Assembly (NCBI RefSeq): GCF_963576615.1
Contig: NC_088715.1
Span: 52,492,007 to 52,556,006 of the forward strand
Reading direction: 5' to 3'
Source: Watersipora subatra
Taxonomy: Eukaryota; Bryozoa; Gymnolaemata; Cheilostomatida; Watersiporidae
DNA length: 64,000 nucleotides
Position numbers and translations under genes: made by a program
Notes under the pieces: generated by a model
The model's database searches: none
What the model was told of the DNA's origin: nothing
What the model saw: the letters and a program-made list of their open reading frames with translations, nothing else
Shown: positions 34,929 to 47,959 of the stretch, in pieces
How the letters are laid out: the number at the start of each line of letters is the position of its first letter
Numbering within the stretch: position 1 is the first letter of the stretch

Positions 34929-36277
34929 TATAATAAAGAAAAAAAAACTATTTAGAAAAATCACAAATATCTCCATGATCAGGAAGGAGACCAAATGACT
35001 AGCATCAGTGTTCAACTGTCACCTTTTCAGTGCTTCAGCTGTCAGTTGTCTCTTCATGTCATTACTGCTGTAGCGTAAAAAAATCACTTTGGTCCTTTGT
35101 CACCCTGCAACATGTAGTAGTTCTATTAAATTCCCTTTATTTACTTTTCTCAGATCAGAAACAGAATGAACTTAATATAACTACTCGAACAACCAAATCT
35201 AAAATTTGCACTGGTTTAGTTTTTGAGAAGGTTTATGGTGTTTGTTTAAACTAGTCTGTTAAGTTAAACACATAAACTCTACAAGACTGCTCATTAAAAG
35301 AGTGGCAAATCTCATAAATGAATTTACAGTTCATAGACTCTAAAACTATCAGATCCTGGAAACTATCATCTGTAAATATATTTACCTTTTGGCCTTTAGG
35401 GCCTTTAGGTCCAGTGGTGCCTTTAGGTCCAGGGTTGCCTCTGGGTCCAGCTGGACCGGTCTACCCCTTTGCACCAGCATTTCCTTTAGGTCCTGTTGAA
35501 CCAGTCTTTCCATTGCTACCAGCTGGTCCGGGCTTTCCAGCACTACCATTTTTTCGTGGACCAGCAGGACCACGGGCCCCAATTGCTCCTTTACCACCCG
35601 CTTTACCAGGGCTGCCAGCTGGACCACGATTGCCTTTAGGACCAGTCGGACCTTTGCTTCCAGCAGCTCCTTTAGAACCAGGACTCCCAGCTTTTTCAGG
35701 AGCACCATTCGCACCACTTTTACCAGGTTTAGCTCCAGGTTTACCAGCGGTACCCTAACTAATTAATTGATAGACATATGGATTCTGGAGAAAAACAGCA
35801 ATTCAAATCACTAAAATGTGAATTGTTACATTTTTTACATGAAGAGTGCTATAGGCTGCAGTCAACCGCTTACCTTTGCTCCAGGTGGTCCTTTAGGGCA
35901 TTTGCAGTCTGAAGCAGCTCTCTTTTCTTTCTGCAAAAATATAGTTAGGTAATCTATCAAGTTTTTACGTTTATAAACAAATATTATGTTTGTAAAGATA
36001 AAAATATTCACAAATTCGAAAAAGTTTCTAAGAAAACACGCTACATATGTTTCTTTTTCGTTTATTCTGCGTCAGTAGTTTGATGATTTTTTTTTAATCA
36101 TTAATCATCAGTTCCCAAACTTTCGCTGTATTTAAAATTTGATTTGAAACATAAAAAATTCAAATTTTTAAGAAAAGTTTGTAAATTTCAATTGACAAGT
36201 TACACAAAAAATTTATGTTGTCATTTCGTTTTCTAAATTCTTTATGTGGCTTATAATATTTACAGAAGTTTCATTAA

Positions 36278-37121
36278 AGGTTGACTTGCAACAAAATTCT
36301 CATTACAGTTATTTGACATGAAAAGATTCACCATGTCTTACTCTGTTGTGTTGTAGGTGCAAAATATGTGGGAATGTGATTACAACCTTTTAAAAGTCAC
36401 GAGACCGCCGTAATTTGGATTGTCTTTCCAAAACAGCTCAAATGTGACGTAGCTGTGGTAGATAGTTTCTGTTTACACTTTCATGCAACCTTATATGTCG
36501 AAATATTTTCACAAATATACTTCAAGCATTCAATAAAACCATGTCTATTGTTCTTACACGTCTGTTTTATCGTCATTGTAATGCTGTCACTTTTAGCAGT
36601 GATATCGAATAACTTACCATAAAAATGTGTTTAAGTTTTTAGCCTTAGCTCAAAGGAGTACATATCATTATCTGATAATCATGGCGAGCCTGTTGGTTAC
36701 TTGTGATAATCGAAAAGTGCTGCAGAAATTATTTGTAAAGTATTGGGTCACATGATCAGATTGGACCGATTAGACCAAACCGAAACAAAACTGTATAGTA
36801 GCAAGCATCTACATTTGATACGGGTCTTCGGTAAAACCCGAAGTGTTTGTCATAAACTAGTGCTACAATAAATTTTATATTGAGCTTTTTATTGGCCTTT
36901 CAATTCACGTGAGAACATCACGTGACCAGACCATAAATAAATTTCATGACTGCGTCAGAGAAATAAACTGATTCCAATCTACGACAGCTTTTCATTTTTT
37001 AGTTTTAATGAGCTTGTAATCACATTTCCACATATTTTGCACCTACAACACAGCAGAGTAAGACATGGTGAATCTTTTGATACCAAATAACTGTAATGTG
37101 AAAATTGTTGCAAGTCAACCT
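36278..37121. mobile_element. Non-autonomous TTAA-flanked MITE, copy 1 (844 bp)
   Basis: Terminal inverted repeats of about 110-130 bases begin AGGTTGACTTGCAAC on the left and end GTTGCAAGTCAACCT on the right. TTAA lies directly outside each end (36274-36277 and 37122-37125). No transposase is encoded. TTAA target and AG...CT ends fit the Kolobok superfamily as I know it; piggyBac also uses TTAA but has CC-type ends. It is inserted in an intron of collagen copy B. Confidence 0.85.
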
Positions 37122-37924
37122 TTAAATAAAAAATCTACAACAAAGTGAGACTTTTTCAGGAGCAGTCAAAGTATATCAAAGTGGAAAGAGCTTATAATAT
37201 TTACCGATGTTTCAGTAAATAAAGAATCTACAATACAATGAAGTGTGACTTTCTTAAGAGCAGTTGAAGTATATAAAAGTGGAGAGAGTTGGAACTTACA
37301 ACTTCAGCATCTTCTGCAAGTTCGACATGCTTCATTCCTTGTTGAGCCATTTTCACCTCTAATTCACCAAGTTTTTGTGCCTCCTACAGAACAGTAAGTT
37401 TCTTTTGTGACACATAATAGACTGATTAGCCTAATTGCTATAAGTAAATTCAGCCATTAAACTTTAAAGTTGGAGTTATTCTCACCTGATCAAACTTGTT
37501 ATACATGTAGTTGAACATGATAATATTGCTGACAACTAGCCCTAGCATAAAGAGAGCAATGAGTGCAGTTCCATAGCCAAACACTTTAATTTTAGCTTTG
37601 TTGGCTATTGCTGTTGACATGTCTTCCTTCTCCATCTAAAATTAAAGACACATTTTATTTTGGCAGCTCCTTTACGTGAGGCTTAGAGGTTTGCGAACTG
37701 AAGCTTGAAATTTCTAAGAATAAAATTATTTATTCAAAAATAAAAACTGACAAACCGGTATATTAAAAACAATTCAACGATGTTGTGACTTTTACATGAG
37801 TTTGTTTACCACTTTTTAAAATTTAAGTAAAACTAACAATACAGGTGATCGTCTGCTACTTTCTTGTTAAACATAAAATTGAATCTAACAAAGTAGAATA
37901 TGTAAAATTATAGTCTTTATCATA

Positions 37925-37995
37925 ATAAAAGAAGTTTTTGTCTGTCTGTTTGTCTGAAGCCATGCTGAGATTCATAGAAAGTTCTCTATAGTTCT
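37925..37995 (-). mobile_element. SINE tail remnant in intron 1 of copy B
   Basis: The GTCTGTCTGTTTGTCTGAAG stretch matches the reverse complement of the SINE tail in copy D. The tRNA-like head is deleted. Confidence 0.55.
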
Positions 37996-38278
37996 CTTCA
38001 TATTAATTATTTGTGACACTTTCTCACAGCGCACTGAATTGGCAAGCGTACTGGTTTTTATATTTTTGTATGACAACGACATAGGTTAACTGTCAACATA
38101 ACTTCTAACTAAACGCTCTCAGAAAGACTATAATTTTTACAAAAATATTCAGTTACATATACCGTTACTAATATTGTTCCTGACTAAAAGAGGTACTTAC
38201 AGTAAGTTTAGAGCTGCTCGCTAGAATCAAAAACTGTAAACTGGCTGTTGCTCTGCTGGATGAGATATTTGCTGGGTC

Positions 38279-38285
38279 TTATATA
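38279..38285 (-). promoter_or_regulatory. TATA box of copy B
   Basis: Minus-strand TATATAA, about 80 bases upstream of the donor of the non-coding exon 1 (38201). Same position and flanks as in copies A and D. Confidence 0.65.
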
Positions 38286-38612
38286 TCCTCAAAACTTATA
38301 TTAATGAGAAGCCGTTGCCAAGGATACAATGACACAAGGCTGCAGTTGAGAAAATTACAATCCATTTCATAGCATGATTGAATCCATTTAAAGTATAAAG
38401 TCTTTTCAGCCAGCAGATACGTGGTATTGACATGTGGCACTGAGCTGGAATTGTTATTTTGATGTTGTGAATCTAATAAATGTTTGAGAATGTCTTCTTG
38501 TCTACTTATTTTATACTTGCAAATACAAATCGAGCAGAATATATAATTTAAATATCTTCAAACAAAATTCACCAAACAAGCAATTATTCAGTGATTAACC
38601 TTTATAAGCAAT

Positions 38613-41470
38613 ATTAGATACAGACGCCATGATGGTGAGCCTCACTAAAAACACCCTTTTGGGCAAGAATTTAAATACAGTTGTTTGCAAAAATTAGCAA
38701 TCTTTGCATGTATATATGTAAACTTGTTATTGTCTCAAGAAATCATAAACAACTTATGTTTTTGTTACATGACAAAAATCTATATGAACCGTCATTAAAA
38801 TAAAAACGACTAACTAGAGATAACACTGCTAATATACATAAATTACTTAATGTCAAAATGCGCCATAATCCCGATCGATACATTTTTTCAATCCGAGAGA
38901 GAGCAACTTTCACTTGTCTTAAAATATTTTTGATTATAAGTGATCTATCATAGAAACATTGTATGAAAATGCCTGCTTGGAAAATTATTCTGTGTATAAA
39001 AAGGTATATGTCATTTGTTCTAGATTTAGCTGTTGTTAAAACCAGTTTGCTTTTGCCAAGGATAAGAGACAAAAACTATATTTAACAAGTATATTTGTTG
39101 TTACAACAAACTAAACTAACTTTTAGAACAACAAACATTTATTTTAGGATTGGTATTCTGTTTTTGTGCTTGTTTTTGTTTTAGACATATATAGAACATT
39201 TTTGTGTTTAATGACTATACGGTTTACGGCTAATAAATTTTTTATATATACTTAAATATTTTTCAGCGGCTCCTAATATTCTTCTTAGTATCTGATATGC
39301 ACCTGTATTTACAGGCATTACATTTATATAACACCAGTAGCAAGTCCCCACTGCTGCCAAGAGTTATTTTTTTCTTTTCAAACAAACAGCCCTTAAGTAG
39401 GCGTTATAGAAAACAATTTTTAGTAACAGAATGAGAACTGAAACTAAAGGTTTTAGCAATCCGAGTAAAATCATGGAGCGCACGTGTGTGAATTTTGGAC
39501 AAATTCTGCTCCAAAATCTACAAGCCTACAGCGTTGATGTGATCATAAGGTGAATTTGCAAACACACTAAGGATATTTAATGCGGTATCGGGCTGGGTGG
39601 CGCTAATCTGCGCTAAAACTTGCTCAACGAGATCATGCAGAGCACTACCGCTAGACATTCTCTATCACAACTTTATTGCTCATGAGATGCATTCTGGTTG
39701 GCTGGTTTTTTCCCAGAATGCAGTTTTATGGCTGGGAATTATTTTTTTATCAATATTCTCCAACGTATATCAACAACATTTTGCTATTCTGTTACGATTA
39801 AAACATATTCAAAACGTATACTGAATTGTTCATGGTTTTAATAAAAGCACACCCAGTTTTGTACGACGTAACACACAGAAATTACAAAGAAACCCAGTTG
39901 AAAAACCACATTCGGGAGTCAATTGTTGTGTAGGGTGACCATAAGGAGAATAGTGAATATTTATTATATTAAAAATAAAACACTACTATAAAGTAAACTA
40001 TATATTAAAATTGTAAAATATTTCTGTTAAAAATACAAGTCATTTTTGCTTAGGTCTTGTAGTGACCAATCCATGAAAGTGAGACATGGCTAATAACAAA
40101 AGCGGAAGTTGTTAGCCAAGAAGTTTGCCAAGAAGGTGCCATATCGACCTAAAATTAATTATTAGCAACTCCAAAGAAACTAATGATACGGAACTTTATT
40201 GAGCATTTGTGAGCTTACCCCCTATATAGTTTGCTGGTGAATCGCTCAAGTGTGTTTAGGCACACGCCAGCAATATCTGCGCACTACTCATGATGCACAC
40301 AATAAAATCGCCTAGTGTGTTTGAACCTTTACAGACACACACGCGCACGCATTCGCACATTGATAAAGTAGGACTTTTTAGCATCTATCTTCAACACCAC
40401 GCGTGCCCCATATGTCATTACATAGAAATTGTAGTGATATACAGCATTACATAATTAATCACACATGTGTACTTATCAATGTAATAACTTCCAGATTGAG
40501 ATGGCATAAATCGATCTTTTGTGTGTTCTGCCAAGTCAAACTGAAAATATTTTATGGTTTTTATGCATATATCACTTTTTTACAATTTGTGCATACTGGT
40601 GTTTGACATTTTGCATATATTCGTAAAGTACAGCTTGCGTATAATATAATATGTATAATATGTGTAATATGTATATGATAATATAATATATTTTATTGAA
40701 CAATCAATGTATATTTGTATTTTACTTTTGTATCAAACTATATTTGTACAGAATTATAACTAAATCACTGCAAATATTCACTAGAATTTCAGTTAACTTC
40801 ATTAAATTGTGGCGGAAATTATGTTATTTAATTGTGTTAGCACATACTGACGATTATGCTTATTCAACTAACAGTAGCATGTTGCGAGTGTATTTATAAT
40901 ATGTACAAAAACATATATATATATATAGGTAAAAGACAGCCAATAATTTATTGCTACTGCTTTACGGTTCAAATTTTATGACTTCATTACTTGGCAAAGT
41001 AAAACCTTATTCTTTAACAACAAATTAAACTCAAAAACTTAACGAAAGAAAAAAAACAGAAGTAGCTCAATACTTGAAGTACATAAACCTCTATGAATGA
41101 GATCAATCCTCCATCACCGTAGCGCTAGCAATCATTATAGTTCAACGTATTCTTGTTGCGTCTTTTAAAATGTAAAATTTAAAAACATCTGAGACACCTT
41201 TCAACAGGTCTTCTACAAACCCATAGCTCTGAAAAATGTCTTATAAACCTAAAAAAGAGGAAACCTGTTACTAGTTATAAATTGATAGTCTTTTAAAAAC
41301 TTATTAGTTTCTATTCTTTTTTTCTGTTTTAGTCGGTTTGTTGATTTTTCTGTTTCACATGAGTTACCAGTACCATGTAATTTCAAAAATTAATATTACT
41401 GCTCCTATTTTCAAAACATTTAGCAAACATTTGCAAAGCTTTTAAAATTGAAAAAATTGTTGAACTAGAG
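38613..41470. other. Spacer without recognised genes
   Basis: Right of the copy B block. AT-rich with scattered short open frames; (TA)n at 40910-40926. A somewhat GC-richer patch lies at 39575-39700 without coding signals that I trust. Confidence 0.5.
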
Positions 41471-41474
41471 TTAT

Positions 41475-41640
41475 TTTACTGATGTGAGTAAATTGAGAGA
41501 TTTGACGCTTGTGTGACTTGACACTTGTGTGTCTTGACACTTGAGTGACTTTACACATGAGTGACTAGACACTTGTGTTAACATACACTTGAGTGACTTG
41601 GCTCCAATCAACGTGAACTTCAATAGAACTTCCGATTGAA
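41475..41640. repeat. ACTTGAGTGACTTGA minisatellite, locus 1
   Basis: About six units near 22 bases (GACACTTGTGTGACTTGA variants). The flanks, including GTGAACTTCAATAGAA, resemble those of locus 2 at 43430-43595. Confidence 0.75.
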
Positions 41641-41699
41641 CTTCATTATTTTCTGCAATTGTTACTTCTCTAATAGCCAGATAACTAGATATAAGCATG

Positions 41700-43429
41700 C
41701 AGTGAAAGGCTAAAGCTAGTTAGAGTAATAGTTGTAATGGTAGGTGTAGAAGTTTAAGTAAAAAGGGCAATCATTTGTAGATGGCACCAAGTCTCTTTAA
41801 ACTTTTGCGTAGCAGACTTTGGGAACCAACTGATTAGAAACAGAACATGGATAACTTTCGATATTCAATGTGAAGAACAACTGTTTGTTTTTAGCGTTTA
41901 ATTTATTGCGAAGCTGGAAGAAAATTCATAGAGAGTTATTTTGCTGCTAAAGTAATGAAATATATTTTTGAAATGGGTACAAGTAGGTTTTACAGAAAGA
42001 AAAGACCTTTAAAGATAGCCTACAAAAGAATGTTCAGCCTAAAACTTGACCCCTATATATTATATTAAAAGTGATGAAATGAAATACCGAGACAAAGATA
42101 ATGAAGAATAATGAGCAGTTGATATATTGGTTTATAGCTTAACGGAAAATAACTGGACTAGTGGCATGCATGATTACTTAAACATGCATGAAAGAGACAC
42201 AAAGGACAGGATGTAAATACTGTACAATGACATGATTAGTTTGTTGGTTTTCTGATGAGTTGGTACAAACAGAATTTAGGTGAAGAAGGCATGACATAGC
42301 AAAAATGACAAATAATTACTTTCATTTAGGTTTAGCACTTACACCATGGTTGATTGTAAAGAAATGAACTAGAATTTCCTCTGTATATTATTAGTTAAAT
42401 ATGAGCTTACACAAAATTTTAGTAGATGTTATTAAAAAGTATCAAATTTTTTCCATATTTTAATATTTCTTGAACGATTGAGGTGATCAGACTACCAAAA
42501 TATGTTAGTTTTAAAATAAAATTATTTTTATTGAATGAAAATTGAATGAATGAATGAGAATGCAGAATGAATATAAATGCAAAATGACGTGACTGGTTGT
42601 TGTGATTATGATTGTTGATATTAGCTACTGTGTTCAAGTCACAGCGTTACAAGTCTCTCTACTCAGCAGATCCCTTTGCAACAGTTACTATCGATGATGT
42701 CATAATTGCATTTTTTCTTGATCTGAGTGTTTTAATTGCTATCAAACATTGTTGAATTTAATCTTGAAACACTCTGGCAATCAGACAGCTTCAAACAGGA
42801 ATATCAATTGCAGATAATAGAAGATTATCAATATTTTCTGGTAAAAAATTACTAACAATTTGTGTAAGTTCATCTTTAAAGGTTTGGCTCTATGCACATT
42901 GAGTTTGTACTTAGATCTTAGCTAATGTCAGCTTCAAGGATGTTTTCTATTCTCTTATCAAGCAATGCTTCAGAATACCTTCAATCTTCAATGCCATTAA
43001 ACTTAACAACAGTAAGGAAGCTTTCTTTACATTAACTAAATAAAAAAAAACTTTTGAATAAATTTTAAAATTTATTCAATAAAACTATAGTCACTGAGAA
43101 ATTTGGACCAGGAATTTTTCCACCATACTTTTTTGACCAAATTCAAATAGTTGCATTCCTTTTAGTTTGCTATGAATCAAACAATTGTACTTATTTTGAA
43201 ATGTTGCCATTCTTTGTTATCTCACATGAAAAACCATCTAAAACAAAAGTCTATGATAATTAAGCTAAAGTAGAAACTAAAATGAATTTATTATTTAACA
43301 CCCTCGACTCAACTGCTACCAAGTGACTGCAAAAGAATGAGAATTTGCTGTTCCTTTTGAAAAGATTTCGCAAAAACTTGCAGAACCGTCAAATTTTCAT
43401 AAATTGTTTGGCTTGAATTATTTAACTGA
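41700..43429. other. Spacer without recognised genes
   Basis: Between the two related minisatellites. I see no exon, repeat family or RNA gene in it. Confidence 0.5.
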
Positions 43430-43595
43430 TTTGACCAAATTGAGAAACTTGAGACTTGCGTGACTTTCCACTTGAGTAACTTGAGAGGCTTGCAACTTGA
43501 GTAATTTGAAAGGCTTGCAACTTGAGTAATTTGAGAGGCTTGTCACTTGAGTGACTGGGCACCATAAATGTGAACTTCAATAGGATTTTTTAACT
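43430..43595. repeat. ACTTGAGTGACTTGA minisatellite, locus 2
   Basis: Units CTTGCAACTTGAGTAATTTG with flanks AACTGATTTGACCAAATTGA and GTGAACTTCAATAGGA, similar to locus 1. The collagen rod fragment E follows about 130 bases to the right. Confidence 0.75.
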
Positions 43596-43726
43596 AGTCT
43601 ACTTTAACTAATAATTAAAGGTTTTAAACTGCTGGTCATGGCTGCCTTTGCTTTGTTCAATTTTTTTCCATATAGATATTCTTCTTTGGTGATTTATGTA
43701 GATGTTAAATAGTTATCAATAACTAT

Positions 43727-43875
43727 CAGCTGGTGCCATGGGAAAGAATGGTTCAATAGGACCTAAAGAAAATGCTGGTGCAAAGGGCAAAGCTAGTCCT
43801 GCTGGACCCAGAGGCAATTACGGACCAGAAAACAACCATAGACCTAAAGGACATAAATGCCACCAGTTATACAAA
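43727..43875 (+). pseudogene. Fragment E: piece of the collagen rod exon
   Basis: This matches the last third of the rod exon of copy D (from the GNGKNGPTGPKG region to GPKGTTGPKG). Several Gly codons are lost (GPKENAG, KASPAG, NYGPENNH) and it carries no flanking exon or splice site that I can recognise. It is the only part of the family between copies B and C and is more decayed than copy B. The open frame continues to 44046 but leaves collagen character after about 43860. Confidence 0.75.
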
Positions 43876-44994
43876 TTTATTTTGTGGTATTTTTGTGCTT
43901 CTGAGCCTATGGATATCGGACATAAAACCAAAACACAAGAAACTGGTAAATCTGCGAAAAGATCCGGGAGACAACTCTCTAGCGAACTTACAGAAGTCCG
44001 GATAGGAATGTCCAGTTATTTAATAAAATTTAATATCGATACTTGAACTCTTTCATTTAAATCCTTAATTTTGTTTATAATTGACAGTTTTGTTTTTCAA
44101 AAATCTGAATGATAATTTTGGCATGCTTCAATGTACATGTATGTATTTTCCGGGTGAAAAAAGGTCTAAAATGATTCATAAACAAAAGCCAAGAGAAATT
44201 AACAAATAGATTATTATTCATGTATTGTGTTTATTTTATTGCTAAACTACATATTTCAGTTTGAAGTATATTAAAATATTTTCATAGCAAACTAATAAAT
44301 TTTATTGTCAATATAATCACGCAACCTTTTCTATATGCAAACCTTGCGACTCTGCAACATATTGCAGAATATTTAATACTAAATATTTAAGCTAATTTAC
44401 TTCATGATTAATACTGGTTAACTTTTCTAAAAGAATTAACTGCAGTAGAACTTGTTATGCAATTGACAAAAATATATTTCAAAGCCTGTATTGAGGCTTT
44501 CATAAAAAAACATCTCCAGAAGTTTTAGACCTCAAAATGAAAAACTTCACAGTTAGGAATAACTTATTAAAGAGATAAGCGGTTGACTAACAGATATTTA
44601 GGCCGACATTTAATCAATCAATATCAATACCTCGGTTTGTATTTTCTGTCGAAGCACGAATATCCGCTATTTTGGGAGATCTTAGTCTTTTCGCTAGCAT
44701 GCATGTAACATTTGAGACTAAAACAGTGGACTGACATAGCCCAGTGACAAATTTTTAGTGTAGTGCAATCAGGGTACATTAATCATGCCAATGTTATATA
44801 GTGACAGAGGACTTTACAAAACCTCAAGTGTGTTGTGCATAGCACAGTTTCCATAGAGCTACATAATATAGGCTATGTTATCAGTGGAGCCAGTAAAAAA
44901 ATTGAACAAGTGTATAAGAAACTGCTGGTTTCCTTTACTTCTCCACAAGACAAGCAATAAAAACACACCGAGTGTCTATTCACCAGAATACATA

Positions 44995-45000
44995 TTTATT
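44995..45000 (-). terminator. Polyadenylation signal of the orphan exon
   Basis: Minus-strand AATAAA, the first one after the stop codon of the exon at 45143. Confidence 0.35.
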
Positions 45001-45142
45001 TCAAATATATGTATGAATATAATATATATACATGCATATATAAATACAGGAAAACAAGCGTGTGCTTACAATATTATCATATAGAAGGCCTGCGCTAGCT
45101 CTGTTGCAAGATAACACTCTTTTTCGTTTATACTGATCGTTC

Positions 45143-45345
45143 TTACGTTACATTAGGCTCCGCCCCTTTTCTTGGTTTATTGCTCAATCGATCATTCCGG
45201 CTCATCGGTGTCCGACCCTTCTCCGATGGTAGGAAGGCTCGATCTGATGACATGAAGGCCATGGGGTCAGTCTCTCCAGCTCTGATCACATTGCTCTGCC
45301 ATAACACAAGGTTGAAGAATTCGGTGCACATCGATTTTATATGCT
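45143..45345 (-). CDS. Possible orphan terminal exon, 66 residues, unknown protein
   Basis: A polypyrimidine tract and acceptor TTTTCTCAG lead into an open frame in phase 1 reading HIKSMCTEFFNLVLWQSNVI, then AGETDPMAFMSSDRAFLPSE and a basic tail ending GAEPNVT and stop TAA. Base composition is clearly more GC-rich than the surroundings. AATAAA follows about 145 bases after the stop (45000-44995). I found no upstream exon on the minus strand up to 49 kb and do not recognise the protein. An ATG at 45379 in the same frame would give a 78-residue frame without splicing. Confidence 0.4.
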
Positions 45346-45379
45346 CTGAGAAAATAAGAAAGACTATAGATCTTGTCAT

Positions 45380-47179
45380 TTAACAACATAAATTAATATT
45401 TCAACTGGCTTGTGACAAAAATTTCCAAACATAAGATAAGAATGTAAAATGTTTATTAAGTTTCACACATATCAAACTTATATTTCTATTCGCTGAAGTT
45501 TTTTTGTTTGTTTACAGATATAAAACTCTTATAATCAAAAATCTTTAAGCAGACACATTCAAAACTGAGATTTCACCTAAATTTAATTGCAATGTTTCAA
45601 TATCAGTCAGTTACTGAAGGTAAGCTTGTTCAACCATTAAAAATTTTTGATTTAACACATCTTATATAATCTATAGGGATTTTCCATCAGCATAAGCATA
45701 TGAATTATAATAATCTTAAAACAAATTACTTATAGAAAAATTGAAAGGAAGAGGTTTGAGGATAAAGCCCTTCTAAAATTTTATGTTTTCATAAGTTTAG
45801 AAAGGGGTTAGTACACCTTAGAAAATCTGTTCGTGCTGTTTCAAACACTAAAGAAAAATAACGCTTTTAGATTGGCACAGATGAGTATTGAACTTGAGAT
45901 TGCAATAAGTCTGAAACATGATTGCTTGAAATTTATGTATTCCTTCTTATTTCTGATTGATAAAACTAATATTTATTAAAAATTAGGAGTTTATCATATT
46001 GTGTAAACGTGTATCGTTTTACAACAGTCTTAAACCTGTTTTATATGACAGGTTAATGATCAGTGTTGTTGGAAAATTTAAGAAATGAAGGATTCTATTT
46101 TTCGACATTCTGATCCAAGTCTGATCTTTGATTACAGAAACAGGTAAAAATGGTTGCTTTTTTGTTCATCAAAAAACTGCAAATGTTATGTAATATTCTG
46201 TGGTTGGTTGTATATTGTCAAAAATGTATATTGTCCAGAAATTCCTTTCATTGCATGTACAAATACTAGTTTCAGGCCTTACAGCTTATGGCTAACAAAG
46301 CTCAGGCTTAGCAAATATTTGTTATTGTTGTGCCGGACTCAACTTAGGTAACTACATGTAATTGGCTGGTTTATACATGCTTTCATACATGCTGGTCTTT
46401 TGCCTTTTGCCGTTACATTTTTTCAAATATTATTCAAATTTTTCAAATGCACAAATCTTAATTAATTCTTAACCCTTCAATTCAAACTTTCTTTTATAAA
46501 TAAGATGTTTTTAGACTTCACAAACGGTTTACATCCAACACCGTGCACACAGAATCAAAAAACAGATTCAAAATTTTTTTTTGATTTAATAGAGAGTTGA
46601 GTGTCAATATTTAATCCGAGTTTGATTATATGAGAAAACATAAAAATTATTTTGTAAGGTAGGAAAATCTAAAAATGAAAACAATGTCAACCAAGAGAGT
46701 TATAAGGTACGATCTTAATGTTGCTTATTGTCTATGCCGAAATTGAAATCGAGTCAAAAGCTATTTTTATTGGTGATTAGTAAAAAGTTCTTTCTGAAGG
46801 ATCATTATATATAGATGTAAACAAAAAAACTCTTTTCAAAGCATCACAGTTCTCTCCAAATTCATCCAAGTTGGAATAGGTGAAACCTTCTCTTTGTTAT
46901 AATCATGATTTTGTCAGTTTTCAACTGAACAGCGGTTTACCATCTCATTATGTTCTTTAATTTATTAAATCTTAGGCAAACAGCGTGAGAAACTTGGTTC
47001 ACCTGAGTTATCAAATATAACCATCCCTTGAACATTTCATTCCTAGTCAGTAAGAAACAGAAAACAGTTTAACGTTATTTATTTCCTTCTTCTGGGTGTA
47101 TGTTTGAAAATATTGATAAAGTAATAGCTAATATCTTACTAAGAAGAGAGAGAAAATTTATGCAGGTAACTAGCGTGGT
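45380..47179. other. Spacer without recognised genes
   Basis: AT-rich; no exon found that would join the orphan exon at 45143-45345. Confidence 0.5.
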
Positions 47180-47204
47180 GTCATACCAGAGCTGTGCTCA
47201 AGTA

Positions 47205-47445
47205 CTTTTTTTCAGTTCAAGTAGAGTAAGCGAGTACTCAAAACAAAATCGAGTACAAGTACAAGTATACACATGTTTCTGCCTTCCGAGTACAAGTAGA
47301 GTATCACAACTTGATTCCGAGTACAAGTAGAGTATCACAACTTGGTTCCGAGTACTAGTAGAGTTATCTCTCAAATTTCAAGCTCAAGTAGAGTTTTCCT
47401 TCTGAATTTCAAGTACAAGTATAGAGTACATTAATCAAATATCAA
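47205..47445. repeat. GAGTACAAGTAGAGTA minisatellite inside the hAT-like element (left)
   Basis: Irregular copies of GAGTACAAGTAGAGTATCAC and shortened forms, ending near CAAGTACTTTT. Confidence 0.7.
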
Positions 47446-47959
47446 GTACTTTTTATTAAATTAAAGTAAAACGAACAAACAAGTAAAACAGCCAAATTAG
47501 CCAGTACAGGTAGGCCTATATATATAATATGATAATGATTAGGGTATGATAATAATATGATAAAATAATATGATAATATAAAAGTATAATGTCCAACTAT
47601 CCCCGGGTTCTAGTTTTCTTTATTTATACTAGGCCCTGCAGCCCGTTGCATTTGCAGAAAATGAGGTTCTCCAGAACGGCATCGCTCATTGAGGCGCGAT
47701 GTGGCCTCATCAAAATGCCAGACATTTCTCACAGACACTTAACTATCATACCATGTTACTTGCACAACACTTCAGTAGTCTATGTGACCTTGGATTGACA
47801 TTTCAATAAGAAAAAGCCCTTGTTCCAGCATACATTACACACGTACAGAGTACAAACAGAGAAATTGTGGTGCTGAACAAAGCAGGTAGTGCACAATACA
47901 AATTGGATCCGTCTAGGTAAAGTAAAGAGAAATATTATGTGTCAACAGGAAGTTGACAA

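Larger units (their letters stand above)
34923..38285 (-). pseudogene. Copy B: transmembrane collagen gene with one in-frame stop and two in-frame deletions
   Basis: Exons on the minus strand are 38255(approx)-38201 (non-coding), 37635-37486, 37383-37300, 35930-35874, 35754-35386 and 35104-35084 (TGA). All splice sites are intact and the N-terminal half is nearly identical to copy D. The rod exon is 369 bp instead of 615 bp. It lacks 75 codons after GAK and 7 codons near GPAGPR; both gaps are in frame but disturb the Gly-X-Y register. Codon 98 of the exon is TAG (35461-35463) where D has AAG, and one Gly is Glu (GAPEKAG). A 194-residue product would result. The convertase-like site is KEKR instead of REKR. 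An 844-bp TTAA MITE sits in the intron between the 84-bp and 57-bp exons. It may be a young pseudogene or a truncated but expressed copy. Confidence 0.75.
31096..38612. repeat. Segmental duplication, copy B block
   Basis: Homology to block A starts at GAGCATTG (31097, matching base 1) and ends near 38612. Insertions absent from A are the heptamer array and following sequence (about 33230-34185) and the TTAA MITE. 31096-34920 holds no gene that I can support besides these repeats. Confidence 0.85.

Noticed and set aside
35318..35758. Pro-rich plus-strand frame across the rod exon of copy B (also 3561-3818, and 61335-61781 minus)
   Set aside because: Antisense of Gly-X-Y coding sequence reads as GP/PL repeats; the true exons with splice sites are on the other strand.
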